Shown here: in pieces, positions 36,107 through 46,019 of the stretch
Numbering within the stretch: position 1 is the stretch's first letter
Layout of the letters: every line of letters begins with the position of its first letter
DNA from: CBDAMZ01 sp965197375
GTDB lineage: Bacteria; Acidobacteriota; Vicinamibacteria; Vicinamibacterales; UBA8438
Direction: 5' to 3'
DNA: 64,000 bases
Assembly (NCBI GenBank): GCA_965197375.1
Contig: CBDAMZ010000005.1
Location: 62,001-126,000 of the forward strand
Notes under the pieces: generated by a model
The model's database searches: none
What the model saw: only the letters and a program-made list of their open reading frames with translations
What the model was told of the DNA's origin: nothing
Translations under genes and position numbers: made by a program

Positions 36107-38769
36107 CGTCCCATCTCCCTCAGGATCCGTTCCAACTTGGCTTGGCGCAGGCCGATTTCCTGCTCCTGGGTCCCAGCTTCGCTGACGACGTCCGGATCGG
36201 CACGTTCGACAAACGCCCGATTGGCCAATCTAGCCTGGAGCGCCCCGCGTTGTTTGACGAGCTTCGCTAGGTCGCGTTTGATGTGCTCAGTCTCCTTGGC
36301 TTGATCAACAATACCGGCCAGCGACAAGTGAACCTGAAATCCTCGCACGACACGGCGCACGGTATCTGGACACCGGTCGACCTCGGCCGCGAACGCAAGC
36401 GTATCCAGACCCGACAGACTGGTGACGTGCGTGCCGTGCTCGCGAAGGATGCCTTCGACCGTCGCATCAGCACCCTCGACCACGGCGGAGATTTTTCGAG
36501 GGGGGGGCACGCGCCACTCAGAACGTACGGTTCGAATCGTCGTGATGACCTCTTGAAGTAAGTTCATTACCGCCATCGCTTCACTGTCGGACCACTGTGG
36601 CTGCCGAGTCGGGAACGCTGCCAGCGTAATCGTCTGGCCGGCCCCTCGCGGCGATCGTCCATCCTCAGGATGCTGGGGCAGCGCCTGCCAGATTTCCTCA
36701 GTGACAAACGGGGCGAACGGATGCAACATCCGCAGCACGCGGTCGTGAACCTCGAGAAGCACCGCAATTGCCTGATCATGCGACGGCCCCTCTTGATGCA
36801 ACTCCGGCTTGACTAGCTCGATGTACCAGTCTGCGTACTCATGCCAGAAAAAGTGGTACAGACGATCGGCAGCATCGTCAAAACGGTAGCGCTCCAGTGA
36901 ATCGTCGAGCTCACCCGCCACCGCACTCGTCCGATGGAGGATCCACCGGTGAATCAACCCCAGCTCACCCGTAGGCGGCACCGCCGGACGTCGCCGAAGC
37001 GTGGTCGGGATGTTCATCAGAACGAACCTGGATGCGTTCCAGATCTTGTTAATGAATTGGCGATAGCCACGCATCCGGTCTCTCGAAAGCGAGATGTCCA
37101 TTCCCGGAGACGCCAGGGCCGCCAGCGTGAAGCGAAACGCGTCTGCACCGATATCCTCGATTAACTCGACCGGATCGACGACATTACCCTTCATTTTGGC
37201 CATCTTCTGGCCGTGTTCGTCACGTACTAATGACGTGATATAGACCGTTGTGAAGGGCACATCCCCGGTAAACTTGAGACCAAGCATCATCATGCGAGCC
37301 ACCCAAAAGAAGATGATGTCGTGTCCTGTAATCATTAGGCTCGTCGGATAGTAGCGGGCGAGGTCCGTCGTGCGATCCGGCCAACCCATCGTGCTGAACG
37401 GCCAAAGACCAGAACTGAACCAGGTGTCCAGTACGTCTGTGTCCTGCCGCAGCGGCCCCCCGCATTCACACGCAGCCGGCGCCTCTTCCGCTACGATAAT
37501 CCGGTCGCACGTATCGCAGTACCACGCGGGAATGCGGTGCCCCCACCACAACTGGCGCGAGATGCACCAGTCGTGGATATTGGTCATCCAGTCGTAGTAA
37601 GTCTTAGTCCAGTTGTCCGGCACGAACCGCGTCCGGCCCTGCTCGACCGCCTCGATAGCCGGCTGGGCCAGTGGCTTCACACGAACGAACCACTGGGTGG
37701 ACACGAGCGGCTCGACCACGGTGTCGCATCGCTGGCAGTGCCCAACGGCGTGCACGTGCTCCTCCGCCGCGCTGAGCAATCCCTCAGCCTCGAGCTGCGC
37801 GACGATCTTCTCGCGTGCCACGAAGCGATCCTGCCCAGCATAGTGGCCAGCCGCTGGCGTCATCCGGCCGTCCTCGTCAATGACTGACACCTGTGGCAAT
37901 CCATGCCGTTCACCAATCACGAAGTCATTCGGGTCGTGAGCAGGGGTAACTTTGACTGCTCCCGTCCCAAATTCTGGGTCCACAAGCTCGTCCGTTACGA
38001 ACGGCAACTCGCGCCCGATGACCGGCAGCCGGACCTTCCGGCTGCAGTCGTTCTGATAGCGGTCGTCCGCTGGATGGACCGCGACCGCCGTGTCACCCAA
38101 CATCGTCTCCGGACGCGTCGTCGCGACGGTGACTGCTCCCCTGCCGTCCACGTACGGATAGCGAATGTAATAAAGTGTTCCCCGCGTCTGTTTGTGAACC
38201 ACCTCGAGGTCCGACAACGCCGTTCGGCAGCGCGGGCACCAGCTGACGAGGTGATTTCCCCGGTAGATGAGACCGTCCTGATACAACGCCACGAAGACGC
38301 GGCGGACCGCGCGTGAGAGGTTCTTGTCAAAAGTGAACCGCTCACGCGACCAATCGACCGACGACCCGAGCGTGCGCATCTGGCTCGTAATGGTGCGGTG
38401 GCTCTCTTTAACCCACTGCCAGACTCGAGCCTCGAACGCCTCGCGTCCAAGATCGTGACGAGTTTTTCCATCAGCCGCCAATCGCTTTTCGACGACGTTC
38501 TGCGTCGCGATCCCGGCATGATCGGTCCCTGGAAGCCAGAGCACGTCGTACCCTTGCATCCGCTTCCAGCGGGCGATAATGTCGGGCAATGTCTGATTGA
38601 GAGCATGGCCAATGTGCAGCCAACCGGTCACGTTGGGTGGCGGCAATACCATGCTGAACGGCGGACGACCTGATGACGGATCTGCGCGAAACGCCCCCAC
38701 CTTCTCCGAATAGGCGTACGACTTGGAATCGACGCGTTTATGTTCAAAAACCTTCGTCAACTCGTGCAT
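36103..38769 (-). CDS. valS: valyl-tRNA synthetase
   Basis: Class I enzyme charging tRNA-Val with editing of misactivated Thr. 888 aa from ATG 38769 (MHELTKVFEHKRVD), with GGGGCGG upstream; a TTG at 38805 is possible. HIGH motif in PPPNVTGWLHIGHALN, CP1 editing domain about 190-330 (TTRPETMLGDTAVAVHP), anticodon domain about 610-760, and C-terminal coiled coil (GIVDQAKETEHIKRDLAKLV...). The KMSKS loop reads KMAKMKGNVVDP, with both serines replaced. Confidence 0.95.
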   Translation of the reverse strand: MHELTKVFEHKRVDSKSYAYSEKVGAFRADPSSGRPPFSMVLPPPNVTGWLHIGHALNQTLPDIIARWKRMQGYDVLWLPGTDHAGIATQNVVEKRLAADGKTRHDLGREAFEARVWQWVKESHRTITSQMRTLGSSVDWSRERFTFDKNLSRAVRRVFVALYQDGLIYRGNHLVSWCPRCRTALSDLEVVHKQTRGTLYYIRYPYVDGRGAVTVATTRPETMLGDTAVAVHPADDRYQNDCSRKVRLPVIGRELPFVTDELVDPEFGTGAVKVTPAHDPNDFVIGERHGLPQVSVIDEDGRMTPAAGHYAGQDRFVAREKIVAQLEAEGLLSAAEEHVHAVGHCQRCDTVVEPLVSTQWFVRVKPLAQPAIEAVEQGRTRFVPDNWTKTYYDWMTNIHDWCISRQLWWGHRIPAWYCDTCDRIIVAEEAPAACECGGPLRQDTDVLDTWFSSGLWPFSTMGWPDRTTDLARYYPTSLMITGHDIIFFWVARMMMLGLKFTGDVPFTTVYITSLVRDEHGQKMAKMKGNVVDPVELIEDIGADAFRFTLAALASPGMDISLSRDRMRGYRQFINKIWNASRFVLMNIPTTLRRRPAVPPTGELGLIHRWILHRTSAVAGELDDSLERYRFDDAADRLYHFFWHEYADWYIELVKPELHQEGPSHDQAIAVLLEVHDRVLRMLHPFAPFVTEEIWQALPQHPEDGRSPRGAGQTITLAAFPTRQPQWSDSEAMAVMNLLQEVITTIRTVRSEWRVPPPRKISAVVEGADATVEGILREHGTHVTSLSGLDTLAFAAEVDRCPDTVRRVVRGFQVHLSLAGIVDQAKETEHIKRDLAKLVKQRGALQARLANRAFVERADPDVVSEAGTQEQEIGLRQAKLERILREMGR

Positions 38770-38828
38770 GACCGCCCCATCGTAGCAGGACACCACGCCG
38801 GACAACTAACAGCAGGAGACTTCAGGAC

Positions 38829-38942
38829 ATGAAAAAGGAGGGCACAGATTTACTTGAAGAACGCGTAACCCAAGCGTGCCTGCACGTCAGACAGAAGTCA
38901 ATGACCGACAGCGAGCTACAGCGGCTGAATGGCCAAAAGTAA
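38829..38942 (+). CDS. possible 37-aa small ORF
   Basis: A plus-strand frame ATG...TAA between the valS start and the mutase small-subunit end, beginning MKKEGTDLLEERV. AGGAG lies 11 bp and CAGGAC 3 bp before the ATG. The product would be highly charged and partly helical. It is the only open frame in the 177-bp gap. There is no family evidence, so translation is a guess from the ribosome-site position. Confidence 0.22.
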   Translation: MKKEGTDLLEERVTQACLHVRQKSMTDSELQRLNGQK

Positions 38943-38946
38943 CGCG

Positions 38947-39360
38947 CTACGGGCGCGTCGCGCTGACGGGACGCCGCACGTGCTGTTCGATGAAATCGAT
39001 GATTTTCTGCATCGGCGTGCCGGGCGGGAATACCCCCGCGACACCAAGCTCCTGCAGTTTAGGCACATCGACGTCCGGAATGATTCCCCCTATGATCACC
39101 AGCACATCGTCGAGACCCTTTTCGGCAAACAACTCCATCAGCCGTGGACAAATATGAGTGTGAGCACCCGACAGGATCGATAAACCGAGGACGTCGGCGT
39201 CCTCTTGCAGCGTGGCCTCGACGATCTGTTCCGGTGTCTGACGCAACCCGGTATAGACCACCTCCATACCAGCGTCGCGGAGCGAGCGAGCAATCACCTT
39301 AGCCCCGCGATCGTGGCCGTCGAGGCCGGGCTTGGCAATAACTACCCTGATCTTGCTCAT
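38947..39360 (-). CDS. methylmalonyl-CoA mutase, B12-binding subunit
   Basis: 137 aa cobalamin-binding domain. The DxHxxG motif that supplies the cobalt-coordinating His is in KPGLDGHDRGAKVIA near 15, followed by GLSILSGAHTHICPRLME and IGGIIPDVDVPKLQELGV, all of the Rossmann-like B12 domain. It is encoded separately from the catalytic subunit, 21 bp downstream of it, as in archaea and several other bacterial lineages. Together they isomerise methylmalonyl-CoA to succinyl-CoA. Confidence 0.93.
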   Translation of the reverse strand: MSKIRVVIAKPGLDGHDRGAKVIARSLRDAGMEVVYTGLRQTPEQIVEATLQEDADVLGLSILSGAHTHICPRLMELFAEKGLDDVLVIIGGIIPDVDVPKLQELGVAGVFPPGTPMQKIIDFIEQHVRRPVSATRP

Positions 39361-39381
39361 GATCTCTAGGTGCGACCGATC

Positions 39382-40986
39382 CTAAACCGATGCGGTCTCC
39401 TCATATTCCCCCCACACGTCACGTAGGGCATCGCACATCTCACCGAGGGTGGCGTACGCCCGCACCGCTTCGATCAGCGGAGGCATGAGATTCTCAGAAC
39501 CGGCAGCTACCAGTCGCACATCGGCCAGTGCGCGCGTGACACGCGCGGTGTCACGGTCGCGACGGAGGGCACGCAGCCGGTCAACTTGGCGTTCGGCTGT
39601 TGTCTCGTCAATGTAGAGCGTCTCGATCGACGACCGGTCGCCGGTCACATACTGATTGACACCAACGATCGTTTTCTCGCCAGACTCTACTGCCTGCTGG
39701 AACCGATACGCGCTGTTAGCGATCTCCTTTTGCGGGTAACCTTGCTCGATGGCTGCGACCATACCGCCCAGCTGGTCGATCGCCTCAAAATAGTTACGGG
39801 AACCTTCCTCGAGGTCTCGGGTTAGTCGTTCCAGAAAATATGACCCGCCGAACGGATCGACGATAGCCGGAACCCCACTCTCATAGGCAAGGATTTGCTG
39901 TGTGCGCAGCGCCAGCAACGCCGCTTCGGCAGTGGGTAACGCAAGTGCCTCGTCAAGCGAGTTAGTGTGAAGCGAGTTAGCCCCACCCAGCACGGCGGCC
40001 AACGCCTGTAGCGTGGTCCGAACCACGTTGTTAGGCGGTTGCTGGGCCGTTAACGATACACCGGCCGTCTGCGCGTGGAACCGCAGTTTCCACGAGCGCT
40101 CGTCTCCCGCCCCGAAGCGGTCGCGCATGACCGTGGCCCAAAGCGCACGGGCGGCCCGATACTTTGCAATCTCCTCGAAGAAATCGCTATGGGCGTTAAA
40201 GAAAAACGAAATGCGCGGCGCAAAATCGTCGACGGCGAGGCCGGCGTCGATTCCGTACTGCACATATTCGATGCCATCCCGCAACGTGAAGGCCAGCTCC
40301 TGTAGGGCGGTCGCTCCCGCCTCGCGAATGTGGTAGCCGCTGACCGAAATCGTATTCCACCGAGGCACGTGCCGCGAGCAGAACGCGAAAACATCCGTCA
40401 CCAACCGCATCGAAGGCCGCGGCGGGTAGATATACTCCTTTTGCGCTATATATTCCTTGAGGATGTCGTTCTGGATGGTGCCAGACAAGTTAGACCAATC
40501 CGCTCCTTGCTGTTCAGCCACAACCAGATACATCGCGAAGAGCATCGCCGCGGGCGAATTGATCGTCATCGAGGTCGTCACAGCATCGAGCCGAATGCCA
40601 GCAAAGAGCCGTTCCATGTCGGCAAGCGACGCGGTGCAGACACCGCACTTGCCTACTTCGCCCAGTGAGAGATCATGGTCCGGGTCCCGCCCCATTAACG
40701 TCGGCAGGTCAAAGGCCACGCTCAGGCCGGTGCCGCCAGCCGCGAGAAGCTCCTTGTAACGCGCGTTGGTCTCCTCCGGAGCGCCGAATCCAGAGAACTG
40801 CCGCATCGTCCAGAGCTTGGTGTCATAGCCTCCCGCGTGAATGCCGCGCGTGTAGGGAAACTGTTCAGGATCGCTCAGATCGCCCGCGCCAGCGACATCT
40901 TTAGCTGTGTACAAGGGGGCAATGGGACGACCGGAAACTGTCGTGAACGTGCGTTCACCCGTCTCGGACAATGGCTTAGTAGCCAT
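39382..40986 (-). CDS. methylmalonyl-CoA mutase, catalytic subunit
   Basis: 534 aa TIM-barrel subunit lacking its own B12 domain. Typical blocks: YTAKDVAGAGDLSDPEQFPYTRGI, WTMRQFSGFGAPEETNARY, GLSVAFDLPTLMGRDPD, MTINSPAAMLFAMYL, and SISGYHIREAG-like SVSGYHIREAGATALQEL. TIRQYAGF, the usual substrate-site block with its catalytic Tyr, reads WTMRQFSGFG here, which is the form of isobutyryl-CoA-mutase-like and archaeal-type large subunits. Substrate is therefore probably methylmalonyl-CoA (epimerase and MeaB are in the window), with a related mutase activity possible. Follows the VWA gene on the same strand, almost abutting. Confidence 0.9.
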   Translation of the reverse strand: MATKPLSETGERTFTTVSGRPIAPLYTAKDVAGAGDLSDPEQFPYTRGIHAGGYDTKLWTMRQFSGFGAPEETNARYKELLAAGGTGLSVAFDLPTLMGRDPDHDLSLGEVGKCGVCTASLADMERLFAGIRLDAVTTSMTINSPAAMLFAMYLVVAEQQGADWSNLSGTIQNDILKEYIAQKEYIYPPRPSMRLVTDVFAFCSRHVPRWNTISVSGYHIREAGATALQELAFTLRDGIEYVQYGIDAGLAVDDFAPRISFFFNAHSDFFEEIAKYRAARALWATVMRDRFGAGDERSWKLRFHAQTAGVSLTAQQPPNNVVRTTLQALAAVLGGANSLHTNSLDEALALPTAEAALLALRTQQILAYESGVPAIVDPFGGSYFLERLTRDLEEGSRNYFEAIDQLGGMVAAIEQGYPQKEIANSAYRFQQAVESGEKTIVGVNQYVTGDRSSIETLYIDETTAERQVDRLRALRRDRDTARVTRALADVRLVAAGSENLMPPLIEAVRAYATLGEMCDALRDVWGEYEETASV

Positions 40987-40987
40987 C

Positions 40988-43078
40988 CTATGATGTTAGC
41001 CTGAAAGCAACGAGCTCTGTCGCGTCACCGCCTGGCGTGGTCGCCGTGAGTTCGATAATGTACTCGCCCGGCGGCAGATTGGCTGGTCTGACGTCAACCT
41101 GATACCAATGGCAGTCCTCGCTGGGTAGCAGGACAAGGGGATACATAGAATCGCCGCTGCGGTTAAGAAGTCGCGCTGTAATATCCGGTATCGCTGTTCC
41201 GGGCGTGTAGGCCTCGAAACGGATTAGCAGTCGATCCGTACGGCGGAACTCTCGGGTTGCCGTGGGCGTGGCGGCCCTGTTCTCAACGAGCGCCTTCCAT
41301 TCCGAAGCATTGGCGGCTCGGACGAACGAGGGCGTGCTGAGCACGATATCTGGGCCGGTGAAATCTGGAATTTTGATTTCGTCCCTATCTCGGTCTAGCA
41401 CTTCCCCGCTTTCATCTTCGATGGCCAGGCTCAAGAGCATAGTGCCGGGGTCCGCCTCGAACTCGACATGCGTCGCCGGCGGCGACCCCGAACCCGGCCC
41501 ACTGGCCTGGCGTGCGACACCCTCCGGCACTCGCCCGCGGTAATAGGCACCACCCTGATTGCCCATCGCCGTCACCAGCACGCGCGACGGTACCTCACGG
41601 CGGCCTCGCGTGGTAGTTGGCTCCCAAACGAACGTCACGCGCGTCTTGCCGCTCTCCCCTCTCGAGGTGCCGACCCAAGTACGCACGAGACGCCCCTGCC
41701 GGGGCTCGGCTAGGACACTCAGAGCAACATCGACCGCTTTGGGTGGCTCGTTCACCGGCGGGGCAAGTGCGCGCTTGGCGTCGCGCTCGGTCACGGCCCA
41801 ATAGCCCTTCCGTGCGCGAGCCCTCACACCTTCACGCTTCACTCGCACTGCGATCTCATGGTACTGACCGTCCGTTGCCGCCTCGCTGGAGTTGTAGCCA
41901 AGGAGGTAGTAGGTGCTCGCATCGCGCAGCATCTGCCGGAGCCCAGGCACTAGATCGTTCTGGTTAATGATGGCGCGTCCGTCGGTTTCTTCGGCGAGCA
42001 CGTACAGCGTGTCCTGCGTGTTTCGAAGCGCTTGCCGATCAGTTCTCATGCCGACAACCGGCTGGTCGAGATCAAATTCGAACGGGGCGAGACCTCGAGG
42101 ATCGACTGTATAGATCGCTGTATTGAAACGGTTCGCCGTGGAGAACAACCGGCGGAGATCCATCATCAACGTGCTGTTCTCAAAGAACGCGATCGTTTCT
42201 TCGGAGTTGCTGGAGCCGGTAAACGGATCGGGGCGCTGTGGGGTGGAGGGCGGCAACATCGCGTTCATGCTGCGCAGCTGGTGCGGAACATAGTACGTGT
42301 AGCCTTCGCTCACCAACAGCACGTGCTTACGTCCTTCGCGCAAACCTCCAAGGTGGATCATCAAGCCTCTCAACGCCGAGAGGGACACGTCGTTACGAAT
42401 CCGCTCCACTACCACCGTCGGGTAATCGTTATAGCGGGCTTCGAATCCGTTGCGAATCTCATAGTTATATTTTACGCCCAGGAAATTCTTGACCTCTTTG
42501 ATGACCGCGTCGTGGTTGCGAGTCAAGCGCACACTATCGAGAGGTGTCAGCGGATACATGATACCGACCAGATCCGTCGGGATCAGAGAGGTTTCCAGGA
42601 ACTCGGCGAGCATCTCGCCGGCTCGAACGCCACTTCCCCGGCGCACGTGATAGTCGTCGAAGAAGATGACGAAGACGCGCACGTCCGCACGCGCTGCCTC
42701 TCGCTCCTGATCAAATTCGTTAAAAATCTGGCGCGCCGGCTTGGCGCCTGGCGCCGGGATGGAGCCGATTTCCACCAGCTGGAACGACTCCACCGTCTGA
42801 AGACTGCCATCTTCATAAAGCTCAAAGTCATCCGCCGTAAGGTCGGTCACCATATTGCCGTCACTGTCAGTCACAATGACGTCGACCCGGATGAAGTTGA
42901 TTCCGCTGCGGAAAAATGGGACCGACTGCCCAGGCTCTTGTTCAGGAGGTTGTGCCAGCGTATTGTCTTGCTCGGAATCCAGCGGTTGATCTGTGGTCGG
43001 CCGTCGTTGCTGCTGCGCGTGGCCGTTCGCCGCCAGCATCAGCGGGACAAGGAAGGGAACGGCCCAGCGTGCGATCAT
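40988..43078 (-). CDS. secreted VWA-domain protein, acidobacterial type
   Basis: 696 aa from ATG 43078, preceded by AAGGAGG at 11 bp. Signal peptide IARWAVPFLVPLMLAANGHAQ, a low-complexity Gln-rich linker, then a domain with FIRVDVIVTDSDGNMVTDLTADDFELYEDG and a VWA-like fold (VRVFVIFFDDYHVR in place of the MIDAS, DxDxH-type). This matches the VWFA-related domain that is expanded in Acidobacteria. The C-terminal part holds two beta-sandwich regions ending in GEYIIELTATTPGGDATELVAFRL. Extracytoplasmic adhesion or scaffold role is inferred. It ends 2 bp before the mutase start. Confidence 0.85.
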   Translation of the reverse strand: MIARWAVPFLVPLMLAANGHAQQQRRPTTDQPLDSEQDNTLAQPPEQEPGQSVPFFRSGINFIRVDVIVTDSDGNMVTDLTADDFELYEDGSLQTVESFQLVEIGSIPAPGAKPARQIFNEFDQEREAARADVRVFVIFFDDYHVRRGSGVRAGEMLAEFLETSLIPTDLVGIMYPLTPLDSVRLTRNHDAVIKEVKNFLGVKYNYEIRNGFEARYNDYPTVVVERIRNDVSLSALRGLMIHLGGLREGRKHVLLVSEGYTYYVPHQLRSMNAMLPPSTPQRPDPFTGSSNSEETIAFFENSTLMMDLRRLFSTANRFNTAIYTVDPRGLAPFEFDLDQPVVGMRTDRQALRNTQDTLYVLAEETDGRAIINQNDLVPGLRQMLRDASTYYLLGYNSSEAATDGQYHEIAVRVKREGVRARARKGYWAVTERDAKRALAPPVNEPPKAVDVALSVLAEPRQGRLVRTWVGTSRGESGKTRVTFVWEPTTTRGRREVPSRVLVTAMGNQGGAYYRGRVPEGVARQASGPGSGSPPATHVEFEADPGTMLLSLAIEDESGEVLDRDRDEIKIPDFTGPDIVLSTPSFVRAANASEWKALVENRAATPTATREFRRTDRLLIRFEAYTPGTAIPDITARLLNRSGDSMYPLVLLPSEDCHWYQVDVRPANLPPGEYIIELTATTPGGDATELVAFRLTS

Positions 43079-43233
43079 ACGTGCCTCGACCTCCTTGGGG
43101 AGGGGCGGTGCGCCTGAGCCGACCATAGTAACATCGCCGTGGCCGTACTCGTCGCTACCAGTCGGCACCGAGAGCCTGCGACTAGACGGATCGCTGAAAC
43201 ATGGCTTTGAAGCATGAAAGGCTGTCCGCGACG

Positions 43234-43728
43234 CTATCCATTACCGAGTTTCTCGAAAATTGGCTTAAGCCGCTGGACCGACGCGTTCGGTTCTTCTGGA
43301 ACGATGCGGGTATTACCCACTACCGCCATAAAGTTCGTGTCCCCTTCCCACCGCGGCACAAGGTGGATGTGCAAATGGTCCAGAACCCCCGCACCAGCCG
43401 GCCGCCCAAGATTCATACCGACATTCAAACCTTGCGGCTGGTAGGCCTGAGTCAGAACCATTTCGGCCATCTGCGTAAGGACCATTAACTCACTCAGCTC
43501 ATCTGCCGTAGCATCGGCCAGTGCGCCGATGTGACGCAACGGGACAACCATTAGATGGCCATTGTTGTACGGAAATTTATTGAGAATAACGAACGCGCGC
43601 TCGCCGCGGAACACGACGAGAGGCGACGGATGCTCACGATCGAGCGCCACACAGAAGATGCATGAGTCTCGGTCCCGGGCTGTGTTCGTCACGTAGGCCA
43701 ATCTCCACGGCGCCCAGAGACGTTCCAC
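43234..43728 (-). CDS. HIT-family nucleotide phosphorylase/hydrolase
   Basis: 164 aa. MERLWAPWRLAYV at the N-terminus and a zinc-type CIFC motif are typical of the bacterial Ap4A phosphorylase-like branch. The histidine triad is in LDHLHIHLVPRW, with the helix LNKFPYNNGHLMVVPLRHIG before it. Such enzymes act on dinucleoside polyphosphates or nucleotidyl adducts; the exact substrate is open. Confidence 0.9.
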   Translation of the reverse strand: MERLWAPWRLAYVTNTARDRDSCIFCVALDREHPSPLVVFRGERAFVILNKFPYNNGHLMVVPLRHIGALADATADELSELMVLTQMAEMVLTQAYQPQGLNVGMNLGRPAGAGVLDHLHIHLVPRWEGDTNFMAVVGNTRIVPEEPNASVQRLKPIFEKLGNG

Positions 43729-43779
43729 TGCCAGACTCTTGTCAACGAATCAGAGAAAGGAGGCGAACGGCAAGAAACC

Positions 43780-44121
43780 CTAGCGTCGCGTCACCCCAGT
43801 GTCAGATGCAGGGGTCGTTGGTCCAGTAGACATCACCAGCTTGGGCTCACGGTTAATGAGCTCCTTGAGCTCCTTGCCAGGTTTGAAGTACGGAACCTGC
43901 TTCAACGGCACATCCACCCTGTCCCCAGTCTTTGGGTTCCGCCCCTTTCGCGGCTCTCGGCGACGCAGCCTGAAGCTACCGAACCCGCGGATCTCGATCT
44001 TTTCACCACGGTGCAGGGCTTTAATAATGCTTCGAAAAACGGTGCCTACGATAACCTCTGAGTGCTTCTTGGTGAGTTCGCAAATACGCGCAACCTCTTC
44101 CACCAGCGCCGCCTTGGTCAT
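43780..44121 (-). CDS. HU/IHF-family DNA-binding protein
   Basis: 113 aa from ATG 44121 with GGAGG 4-5 bp upstream. N-terminal helices TKAALVEEVARICELTKKHSEVIV, the beta-arm signature IEIRGFGSFRLRRREPRKGRNPKTGD, and VPYFKPGKELKELIN. The arm carries the intercalating Pro region (NPKTG). The sequence is nearer IHF-beta than HU, with a ~20-residue extra tail. It follows rpsA, the same gene order as rpsA-ihfB in proteobacteria. Confidence 0.93.
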   Translation of the reverse strand: MTKAALVEEVARICELTKKHSEVIVGTVFRSIIKALHRGEKIEIRGFGSFRLRRREPRKGRNPKTGDRVDVPLKQVPYFKPGKELKELINREPKLVMSTGPTTPASDTGVTRR

Positions 44122-44180
44122 GCTGCCTCCAGCCACTGGATCCCCTCAGCTCGCCGGCTCGACGGTTCTCAACCGCTCCA

Positions 44181-45944
44181 CTACTCGGACGACGTCTGCT
44201 GCTTGAAATGGTCGCCAAGCGTTATGTCTGGCGAGTCGCTACCCGCGTAGCTTTGCCAGTCGGCTTCAGAGTCGGATTGCAGCGCGCGGATGCTGAACCC
44301 AATTTTTCGCTCGGCCGGACTTAACTTGATGACGCGCATCTTAACAGTCTGATCGACCTTGAGCTCAGTCTTCTCGCCACCCGCCTGATCGTCAAACTCC
44401 GAAACGTGGATAAGCCCCTCGAGGCCTTCGGCGTTCTCGACGAACGCACCAAAATTAGTGATCCGAGTAACCTTGCCCTCGACGATGTCTCCCACCTTGG
44501 TGCTGGCAAAGAACTTATCCCAAACGTCTGTCGATAGCTGCTTTAACCCGAGCGACAGTCGTTGGTTATCAGGATCAATACTGATCACTACCGTCTCAAC
44601 CTCATCGCCCTTATTGAGAACTTCAGAGGGATGCTTGAGGCGCTTGCTCCAAGACATATCCGAGATATGTATCAAACCGTCGATATCCTGTGTGATTTCG
44701 ACAAAAGCGCCGAACTCGGTCAGGTTGCGCACCGTGCCGGTAAGGCGCGCGCCAACAGGATACTTCTGGGCAAGCTCGTCCCAAGGATTGGTTTCGATCT
44801 GCTTAAGACCAAGCGAAATCCGACGAGCCTTCGGGTCAACACCCAGCACCATCGACTCGACCATGTCGCCTACGCTAAGAAGCTTCGACGGGTTTTTGAC
44901 CCGCTTACTCCAGGACATTTCCGAAACGTGGATCAAGCCTTCCACGCCCGGCTCGAGTTCGACGAAAGCTCCGTAGTCAGTCAGGCTCACAACCTTACCG
45001 GTCAGCCGTTGCCCCACGGGATAACGCTCCCCGGCCGAAGCCCACGGGTTAGCGTGGAGTTGTTTGTAGCCCAAAGACACGCGCTCGGCCTCTGCGTCGT
45101 ACTTCAACACGATGACCTCGAACTCGTCGTTGACCTTAAAGAGTTCGGACGGGTGCTGGACACGACCCCAAGACATGTCCGTCACGTGAAGCAGCCCGGC
45201 GATACCACCAAGATCGATGAACGCCCCGTAGTCGGTGATGTTCTTGACGAACCCCTTCATCACCTTACCCTCTGAGAGGTTGGCGAGCGTCTCCTTCTTT
45301 TTCTCCGCGTTCTCCTCTTCAAGAAGCGCCTTCCTCGATAGCACGATATTACCGCGCTTCTTATTAACCTTAATGACGCGCATCCGGAGCTCCTGCCCCT
45401 TGAGCGAGTCCAGATTACGTACCGGGCGAACATCTATCTGTGACCCCGGCAGGAAGGCACGAACGCCAATGTCGACCGCCAGGCCACCTTTGATCCGCTC
45501 GATGACCCGGCCGATAACGATCTTCCGCTCGGTGTAGGCTTTCTCCACCTCGTCCCAGATCTTCATCTTCTCGGCCTTCTCCCGCGACAGCACGATGTGC
45601 CCATCACGATCTTCGGTACGCTCGAGCAGCACCTCGACCGTGTCGCCGGGCTGCACCGTCACATGACCGTGCTCGTCGAGAAATTCCGAGATCAATATGA
45701 TGCCCTCAGACTTGTAGCCGACGTCGACGACAACCTCTGATTCTGAGACCTTGAGGACGGTACCTTTGATAACCTCGCCTTCCGCGATGTTCCTGAAGCT
45801 GCTAACGTACATCTCCAAAAGGCGAGCATGTTCGGCTTGGTCGATCGTTTCCTCATCGATGTCCGATACCTCCGGCGCGACTGCCATATCAGACGTCACC
45901 CCCTCGGTAGCCTCGACCGTGGCTAGATCGTTTACGTCGCTCAT
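44181..45944 (-). CDS. rpsA: 30S ribosomal protein S1
   Basis: Binds mRNA leaders for initiation at the ribosome. 587 aa with six S1 (OB-fold) domains, starting at about 55, 140, 225, 310, 397 and 484; domains 3-6 carry the canonical GAFVE-GLIHVSEMSW pattern. An acidic N-terminal extension of about 45 residues (AVAPEVSDIDEETIDQAEH) is present. Followed by the IHF/HU gene. A near-perfect 13-bp palindrome lies about 75 bp before its start. Confidence 0.97.
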   Translation of the reverse strand: MSDVNDLATVEATEGVTSDMAVAPEVSDIDEETIDQAEHARLLEMYVSSFRNIAEGEVIKGTVLKVSESEVVVDVGYKSEGIILISEFLDEHGHVTVQPGDTVEVLLERTEDRDGHIVLSREKAEKMKIWDEVEKAYTERKIVIGRVIERIKGGLAVDIGVRAFLPGSQIDVRPVRNLDSLKGQELRMRVIKVNKKRGNIVLSRKALLEEENAEKKKETLANLSEGKVMKGFVKNITDYGAFIDLGGIAGLLHVTDMSWGRVQHPSELFKVNDEFEVIVLKYDAEAERVSLGYKQLHANPWASAGERYPVGQRLTGKVVSLTDYGAFVELEPGVEGLIHVSEMSWSKRVKNPSKLLSVGDMVESMVLGVDPKARRISLGLKQIETNPWDELAQKYPVGARLTGTVRNLTEFGAFVEITQDIDGLIHISDMSWSKRLKHPSEVLNKGDEVETVVISIDPDNQRLSLGLKQLSTDVWDKFFASTKVGDIVEGKVTRITNFGAFVENAEGLEGLIHVSEFDDQAGGEKTELKVDQTVKMRVIKLSPAERKIGFSIRALQSDSEADWQSYAGSDSPDITLGDHFKQQTSSE

Positions 45945-46019
45945 TCGCTACGGGTCCTCCCCTCACTACTCAGCTGGGCCGGGATCCCCCCGACCTCCCC
46001 ACGAGAGGGCTATTGTGAA

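Noticed and set aside
42032..43117. 361-codon plus-strand frame over the VWA gene
   Set aside because: Antisense shadow; the minus-strand gene has a signal peptide, domains and ribosome site.
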